A DNA stretch of 11,180 nt, from the NCBI GenBank assembly GCA_022732315.1, contig JAIJUV010000077.1:1-11180 (forward strand), written 5' to 3'. Made by a program: the position numbers and the translations under genes. How positions within the stretch are numbered: the stretch's first letter is position 1; every line of letters begins with the position of its first letter. Below the pieces are notes generated by a model. That model did not search any database. It was not told the DNA's origin and saw nothing but the letters and a program-made list of their open reading frames with translations. Origin of the DNA: Prevotella sp. GTDB lineage: Bacteria > Bacteroidota > Bacteroidia > Bacteroidales > Bacteroidaceae. Below, one piece after another: positions 6,478 to 11,180 of the stretch.

Positions 6478-6981
6478 TTATAACATGAAAAACTTCTGGT
6501 ATTCGTTTTCGAAATTCGGAGTGAAAACACCTTTTCCGATATTTTCCTTGATTTCTTCCTTACTCCAGAATCTGCCGCCAGCCAACTCTTCCTGACTCGG
6601 CTTCACCTCGCCATCATACACACAGCGATGCACATATACCAGTTCCTTTTCTCTCTGACTCTCAAACACATAGTGTCCTAAGCTCTCCGGCTCGAAATCC
6701 ATGATACCCAGCTCTTCCCTTACTTCACGATGAAGTGCCTGGTTCACGCTTTCGCCCAAATCCACATGTCCGCCACAGGCAGTATCCCACTTATCAGGCT
6801 GAATATCCTTCCATGCCGGACGGTGCTGGAGATATAAATCTCCCTTACTGTTGAATACATGCAGATGAACCACAGGATGCAATATCTTGCATCCGTCATG
6901 GGCATGACCGCGGGTAATGGCACCCAGGATATTGCCCATTTCATCTACTATCGGAAATTCCTCGTTCTTATTATCTGTCAT
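6478..6981 (-). CDS. Nudix hydrolase, YfcD/IDI-like
   Basis: A 167-residue Nudix-fold protein. The Nudix box is complete at residues 71-93: G71, E77, then REVREELGI (85-93), matching GX5EX7REUXEEXGU with all metal-binding glutamates in place. The N-terminus (FPIVDEMGNILGAITRGHAH, 9-28) and HPVVHLHVFNSKGDLYLQHR (35-54) resemble the YfcD group, which is related to type-1 isopentenyl diphosphate isomerase. The canonical box argues for a pyrophosphohydrolase rather than an isomerase. The substrate cannot be told from sequence. It starts 9 bases after the dipeptidyl peptidase III stop codon on the same strand and is very likely its downstream operon partner. Confidence 0.9.
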   Translation of the reverse strand: MTDNKNEEFPIVDEMGNILGAITRGHAHDGCKILHPVVHLHVFNSKGDLYLQHRPAWKDIQPDKWDTACGGHVDLGESVNQALHREVREELGIMDFEPESLGHYVFESQREKELVYVHRCVYDGEVKPSQEELAGGRFWSKEEIKENIGKGVFTPNFENEYQKFFML

Positions 6982-6990
6982 ATTTATTAT

Positions 6991-9063
6991 TTATAGCGTT
7001 CCGTACTCCTCAGAATAGCGGAGCATCTGGTCGGTATAGCTCTCCTCGTAATCGAGATTTACATCGATAGGATTGCCCTCCTCGTCAAACACCAGCGTCA
7101 TCTTCGGATTGATAAAGCCCTTGTATGGAGCCAGATTCAGCTTCTTGTATCTCGCCAGAATCTCGCGATGCAAGGCTGGGTCGATGTTCACGGCATACTT
7201 CTCCACCAACTGGCGGGCAGCCTCATAATCACCCTCGCTCTTGATACGCTGAATCTCAGCAAGCAATTCTCCAAACAGATGGCGGAGCTTCCCGTAATCA
7301 TTCACCTTCACATAGGTTCGGGTGGTTACGATATTTCCCTCAGAATCCTTCAGAGCATCCTCGGCAGAAGCATAGCTCACCTCTTCCGTCACCAGTTCCA
7401 CGGCACCCTCGGCATGCTCCAGCGTCCACCAGGCAATGAGGGCACGGTTTCTCATGTGCGCCTCCTCAATCTTGTCGCCCTCCTTGATGCGGATGGTCTG
7501 GGTGAGCAATCCGTTCATCAGATAACCGTAATACTGCGCCTTGTAAGCCTCGTCGTTAGGAGTCAATCCCAATTCCACCAGCTTGTGGTCGGCTACATAA
7601 TATAATCCGAAAAGGTCGGCTCTCGCCTCCTCTATCGTGTTGCCATACGCCTTCAGGGCATCAGCATCGGTACCAGGCAGAAGCTGACCGCTACCATGAC
7701 CCAGGCACTCGTGCAAATCCGTATGCAGGTCGTCGGTGATATCAGCATACTGGTTCATCAGCGCCACGGTCTCCTCGTCGATAACAAATTCATCTCTGAA
7801 TCCGTTGCCCTGCGCTGCCTTGTTGTAGGCATCGGTCAGGTTGCCGATGGTCACACTCTTCGAACCGTGCTCCTGGCGAATCCAGTTGGCATTAGGCAGG
7901 TTGATGCCGATGGCGGAAGCCGGATATTCCTCACCGCCAAGCATCGCCGCACAGATTACATTGGCTGTAACGCCCTTCACCTCCGGCTTGCGGAAGCGGG
8001 GATCCACAGGCGAATGATCCTCAAACCACTGTGCATTCTTGCTGATGGTCTGCGTGCGCTGGGTGGCCTCCAGGTCCTTGTATTCCACGATTCCCTCCCA
8101 GGTACCTTTCAGTCCCAGCGGGTCGCCATATACCTCGATGAATCCGTTGATGAAATCCACCATGCCCTCGTGCTGCTGCACCCAGGCGATGCTATATCGG
8201 TCGAAATCCACGAGATTACCCGTGCGATAGAACTTCACGAGCAGGTCGATAACGTGCTTCTGTCCCTCATTCTCGGCATATTTCTGAGCCTTGAGCAGCC
8301 AGGATACGATTTCCCTGATGGCCTCACCATAGAGTCCATCTTCCTTCCAAACCAGTTCCACCATCTCGCCGTTGCGCTTGGTGAGCTTGGAATTGAGACC
8401 ATAAGATGGCGGAGTGGCGTCGTCGGCATCCTTCATCTTGGCATAGAACCGCTCCACTTCCTCCTGGGTCACATCCTCATAGAAGTTGCAGGCAGAAGTC
8501 TGCACCAGGTCCTCGCCATCCGTCTGGTTCACGCGCTTCGGCATCACCTCGGGGTCGAAGATAATGGGTACCAGCAGTCGGAGCAGGTCTTCCTTGCTCT
8601 CTCCACGCTTCAGCGGCAGTTCCGCCTCGTTGATGTTCTCCATCAGTTCATAGAAGAATTCCTCAGAGAATCCCGGCTTGAATTTCTCGCAGCCATAATG
8701 GTGATGGATGCCGCTGACGAACCATACTCGCTTCAGATAAATCTCGAAAGCCTTGAAATCCTCGCTTTCGCAGATATCTTTTCCAGAAGACTCTCCGCTT
8801 TCGCTGATATCAGATGCCAGCGTCTCTGCTTTCTCTCCTGTTCCCTTATAGTGGCGATAGATTGCCTCCAGGGTCTTGCGGATGCGCAGGTTGTACTTTC
8901 CCTGCTGATCGAACGTGATGTCACGTCCCATCAGCGTAGCCATTGACAAGCAATAGATATACAATTTCTGGTTGAGCGACAATTCGTCAAAACCCTTCAG
9001 TTCGTAACGAAGCATCTGGATGTCGGCGAAGCGCTCTTGGGTGTTTACATTACATTTTGCCAT
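6991..9063 (-). CDS. Dipeptidyl peptidase III (peptidase family M49)
   Basis: A zinc metallopeptidase that removes dipeptides from the N-terminus of short peptides. It has 690 residues, close to other bacterial family members. The M49 zinc motif HECLGH is at 451-456 and the second motif EEARAD at 478-483, giving H451, H456 and E479 as the expected zinc ligands and E452 as catalytic base. HECLGH is the variant I recall from Bacteroides DPP III; eukaryotic enzymes have HELLGH. There is no signal peptide or lipobox (start MAKCNVNTQERF), so it should be cytosolic, unlike secreted paralogues of the group. A stretch at about 74-103, rich in Glu, Ser and Asp, separates two conserved blocks and looks like a flexible insertion. 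A good promoter lies upstream and the Nudix gene follows after 9 bases. Confidence 0.95.
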   Translation of the reverse strand: MAKCNVNTQERFADIQMLRYELKGFDELSLNQKLYIYCLSMATLMGRDITFDQQGKYNLRIRKTLEAIYRHYKGTGEKAETLASDISESGESSGKDICESEDFKAFEIYLKRVWFVSGIHHHYGCEKFKPGFSEEFFYELMENINEAELPLKRGESKEDLLRLLVPIIFDPEVMPKRVNQTDGEDLVQTSACNFYEDVTQEEVERFYAKMKDADDATPPSYGLNSKLTKRNGEMVELVWKEDGLYGEAIREIVSWLLKAQKYAENEGQKHVIDLLVKFYRTGNLVDFDRYSIAWVQQHEGMVDFINGFIEVYGDPLGLKGTWEGIVEYKDLEATQRTQTISKNAQWFEDHSPVDPRFRKPEVKGVTANVICAAMLGGEEYPASAIGINLPNANWIRQEHGSKSVTIGNLTDAYNKAAQGNGFRDEFVIDEETVALMNQYADITDDLHTDLHECLGHGSGQLLPGTDADALKAYGNTIEEARADLFGLYYVADHKLVELGLTPNDEAYKAQYYGYLMNGLLTQTIRIKEGDKIEEAHMRNRALIAWWTLEHAEGAVELVTEEVSYASAEDALKDSEGNIVTTRTYVKVNDYGKLRHLFGELLAEIQRIKSEGDYEAARQLVEKYAVNIDPALHREILARYKKLNLAPYKGFINPKMTLVFDEEGNPIDVNLDYEESYTDQMLRYSEEYGTL

Positions 9064-9085
9064 GTTTAAAACCTTTATTCTACCG

Positions 9086-9116
9086 CAAAAGTACGACTTT
9101 TATTTCAATTTTCAAA
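9086..9116 (-). promoter_or_regulatory. Promoter of the dipeptidyl peptidase III-Nudix unit
   Basis: On the minus strand TTTG (9116-9113) is followed after exactly 19 bases by TACTTTTG (9093-9086), matching TTTG-N19-TAnnTTTG. This is the best-formed Bacteroidetes promoter in the window. The start would fall near 9079, leaving a leader of only about 16 bases. Confidence 0.75.
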
Positions 9117-9177
9117 CTTTTCTGCCCACTTTTCTCAATTTATATAAAGAAATGTAATAAATCTCCCGTTTTTTTCG

Positions 9178-9185
9178 TAACTTTG
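9178..9185 (+). promoter_or_regulatory. Putative -7 box for recQ
   Basis: TAACTTTG on the plus strand matches TAnnTTTG and is followed by CAGGA. No clear -33 TTTG stands 19-21 bases upstream. The leader would be about 35 bases. It is divergent from the peptidase promoter; the -7 boxes lie about 85 bases apart with nothing else recognised between them. Confidence 0.55.
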
Positions 9186-9226
9186 CAGGAATATCCAACG
9201 AAAAAGAAGAAAAATAGTTAAGAGAT

Positions 9227-11071
9227 ATGCAAATCAACGAGATATTAAAATCGTACTTCGGATACGACTCCTTCCGACCGAATCAGGAGGCCATCATCCA
9301 GGAAGTGATGCAGGGCCACGACTGCCTCGTGCTCATGCCTACGGGCGGAGGTAAGAGCCTCTGCTACCAGGTTCCGGCGCTGGCGATGGAAGGCACTGCC
9401 GTGGTCATCTCGCCCCTCATCAGCTTAATGCACGACCAGGTGGAGGCACTCAAGGCAAACGGAATCCCTGCCGAGGCACTGAACAGCGGTAATGACGTCA
9501 CCGACGATGTCATCATCCGTCGACGATGCGAAGCGGGCGAACTCAAACTGCTCTATGTTTCTCCCGAAAAACTCATCAGCGAGATACCTTACTTATTCAG
9601 TAACATCAAGATCTCGCTCTTCGCCGTGGATGAAGCCCACTGCATCAGTCAGTGGGGGCACGATTTCCGTCCGGAGTATTCCCAGCTCGGACTCCTTCAC
9701 GAGAAATTCCGTGGCATTCCGGTGATGGCGCTTACGGCTACAGCCGATAAGATTACCCGCGAGGACATCATCAACCAGCTGCATCTGAACGGACGAACCT
9801 TCGTGAGCAGCTTCGACCGTCCCAACCTCAGTCTCTCTGTGCGCCAGGAAAGCACCAAGAAGGAGAAGCTGAAGTTCATCTACCATTTCATCGCCCGTCG
9901 TCCCGAAGAGGCAGGCATCATCTACTGCCTCTCGCGCAAGAACACGGAGATGGTGGCAGAGGCGCTACAGTCGCATGGCATCAATGCCGAAGCCTATCAT
10001 GCCGGACTCTCCGCCCAGCAGCGAGCCTCGGTGCAGGAGCGTTTCAAGATGGACCAGATAGAGGTGGTCTGCGCTACCATCGCCTTCGGAATGGGCATCG
10101 ACAAGGGCAACGTGCGCTGGGTGATTCACTACAACATGCCGAAGAGCATAGAGAGTTTCTATCAGGAGATAGGCAGAGCCGGAAGAGATGGCGCACCAGC
10201 CGACACTGTATTGTTCTATTCGATGGCAGATATCATCACCCTCCGTTCGTTCTGCGAAGAAAGCGGACAGAAAGCGGTGAATCTGGAAAAGCTGCGCAGA
10301 ATGGAAGAATACGCCGAATCGAGAGTGTGCCGAAGGAGAATCCTCCTGAATTATTTCGGAGAGACGGCGGCGAAGGATTGCGGTCATTGCGATGTGTGCA
10401 AGAATCCGCCCCATACCTTCGATGGCACCGTGCTCACCCAGAAGGCGCTGAGTGCCGTGGTCCGTGCGGGCGAAAAGATTGCCGTGGGCACCTGCATCGA
10501 GATATTGAGAGGGATGATGACGCCTGCCGTGGCTCGCAACCACTACAACGAACTGAAAACCTTTGGTGTAGGCAAGGACGTGAGCGTCCGCGACTGGCAG
10601 GCATACATGCTCCAGATGCTGCAGATGGGTTTCTTCGAAGTGGCGTACAATATGCATAATCAGATGAAAGTCACGCCATTAGGCTGGAAGGTTCTCAAGG
10701 GAGAACATCAGGTTTCGCTGGCGATTGTTGAGAATGAAGAGCGTTCTCCTCGTCCGCAAAGGGTCAACAGACCATCAAGAGGAAACAGCATCCCTGTGGT
10801 TCATGCCGAGCGTGTGATTTTCGAGGATGAAATATCAAACGTAGAAGATAAGAAGCTTTTCGAATATCTGCGTAAGATCAGAAAGAATCTTGCCGATGAG
10901 CAGGGCTATCCTCCATACATCGTGCTATCAGATAAGAGTCTGCACGAATTAACCAGGATGAAGCCTACCACCCTCCAGGCATTCGGTCTCATCAGCGGTA
11001 TCGGAGAATTCAAGATCAAGAAATATGGCGATACATTTATCAAAGCCATCAAGAAATATACAGGCAAATAA
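9227..11071 (+). CDS. recQ: ATP-dependent DNA helicase RecQ
   Basis: A 3'-to-5' superfamily-2 DNA helicase of recombination and replication-fork repair. Its 614 residues match full-length bacterial RecQ (about 610). Domains in order: helicase core with motif 0 (FRPNQEAI, 16-23), Walker A MPTGGGKS (37-44), DEAH (135-138), the RecQ aromatic-rich loop SQWGHDFRPEY (141-151), motif III LTATA (169-173) and motif VI QEIGRAGRDG (313-322). A zinc-binding region follows with C368, C385, C388 and C391, then a winged-helix domain (about 400-495). A variable basic linker (about 505-535) leads to a C-terminal HRDC domain (about 543-611). The start MQINEILKSYFGYDSFRP agrees with family N-termini. It appears to be transcribed alone. 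No terminator is obvious after the stop, apart from hairpins in the element that begins about 30 bases later. Confidence 0.97.
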   Translation: MQINEILKSYFGYDSFRPNQEAIIQEVMQGHDCLVLMPTGGGKSLCYQVPALAMEGTAVVISPLISLMHDQVEALKANGIPAEALNSGNDVTDDVIIRRRCEAGELKLLYVSPEKLISEIPYLFSNIKISLFAVDEAHCISQWGHDFRPEYSQLGLLHEKFRGIPVMALTATADKITREDIINQLHLNGRTFVSSFDRPNLSLSVRQESTKKEKLKFIYHFIARRPEEAGIIYCLSRKNTEMVAEALQSHGINAEAYHAGLSAQQRASVQERFKMDQIEVVCATIAFGMGIDKGNVRWVIHYNMPKSIESFYQEIGRAGRDGAPADTVLFYSMADIITLRSFCEESGQKAVNLEKLRRMEEYAESRVCRRRILLNYFGETAAKDCGHCDVCKNPPHTFDGTVLTQKALSAVVRAGEKIAVGTCIEILRGMMTPAVARNHYNELKTFGVGKDVSVRDWQAYMLQMLQMGFFEVAYNMHNQMKVTPLGWKVLKGEHQVSLAIVENEERSPRPQRVNRPSRGNSIPVVHAERVIFEDEISNVEDKKLFEYLRKIRKNLADEQGYPPYIVLSDKSLHELTRMKPTTLQAFGLISGIGEFKIKKYGDTFIKAIKKYTGK

Positions 11072-11094
11072 AAAATAAGACACTGAAGTTTCGC

Positions 11095-11180
11095 ATGTGG
11101 TTCAAGTACGGGCTGAAGGCCCAAAAGCTCCTAGCCCAGGGCATCGCCCTGGGTATAATGGCAATCAGCAAGGCGCCCTG
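11095..11180. repeat. Start of a palindromic repeat-like element, cut by the right edge
   Basis: The GC content rises abruptly after the AT-rich end of recQ. Two hairpins follow: GGGC-TGAAG-GCCC (11110-11122), then a perfect 8-bp stem CCCAGGGC/GCCCTGGG (11135-11142 and 11146-11153) around an ATC loop. No T run follows, so a simple terminator is unlikely. The plus strand is also open from ATG at 11095 to the edge, reading KAQKLLAQGIALG in its middle. From memory, this sequence style recurs as short dispersed copies in gut Bacteroidetes and is often mis-annotated as small proteins; I could not verify this. I treat it as a repeat, not a gene. Confidence 0.6.

Noticed and set aside
11110..11153. 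Rho-independent terminator of recQ
   Set aside because: The stems are strong, but the bases after them (AAAAGC, then TATAATGG) contain no T tract on the plus strand.
1..11180. tRNA, rRNA, riboswitch, phage, transposase or defence-system genes
   Set aside because: I found no cloverleaf ending in CCA-like acceptor pairing, no rRNA motifs, no recognisable riboswitch core and no proteins of those families on either strand.

Overview
The window looks like core chromosome of a Bacteroidales bacterium, most likely the Prevotella/Segatella group. The signs are: start regions without Shine-Dalgarno sequences, -7 boxes of the Bacteroidetes type (TAnnTTTG) upstream of most transcription units, very AT-rich intergenic DNA around moderately GC-rich genes, and proteins typical of this order (type-2 IleRS, DUF2027-Smr protein, cytosolic M49 dipeptidyl peptidase III). 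The genus is inferred from overall resemblance and was not checked by any search.

Layout. Positions 1-1040 (minus) hold the N-terminal third of isoleucyl-tRNA synthetase, which runs off the left edge. Positions 1224-4407 (minus) hold a two-gene unit: a DUF2027/Smr-domain protein, then glutamine-dependent NAD+ synthetase, ended by a strong hairpin terminator. A 309-base divergent region follows. It contains a four-unit 22-bp array of near-palindromes and outward-facing -7 boxes. Positions 4717-6204 (plus) hold ispE and, 9 bases later, an AlkD-like DNA alkylation repair protein. The convergent gap at 6205-6477 is full of short degenerate repeats and a long inverted repeat. Positions 6478-9063 (minus) hold dipeptidyl peptidase III followed by a Nudix hydrolase, with a well-formed promoter upstream. 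Positions 9227-11071 (plus) hold full-length RecQ. The last ~80 bases enter a palindromic repeat-like element that continues past the right edge.

The genes are housekeeping: translation, NAD+ synthesis, isoprenoid precursors, peptide turnover, and DNA or nucleotide maintenance. No defence island, phage, CRISPR array, tRNA or transposase is visible. I do not see a convincing new multi-gene system. The most notable features are the altered class-I signature (GIHH in place of HIGH) in IleRS, a motif linked to mupirocin hyper-resistance, and four unexplained intergenic sequence structures: the 22-bp array, a heptad repeat abutting the nadE start codon, a repeat set that can form alternative hairpins, and the palindromic element at the right edge.
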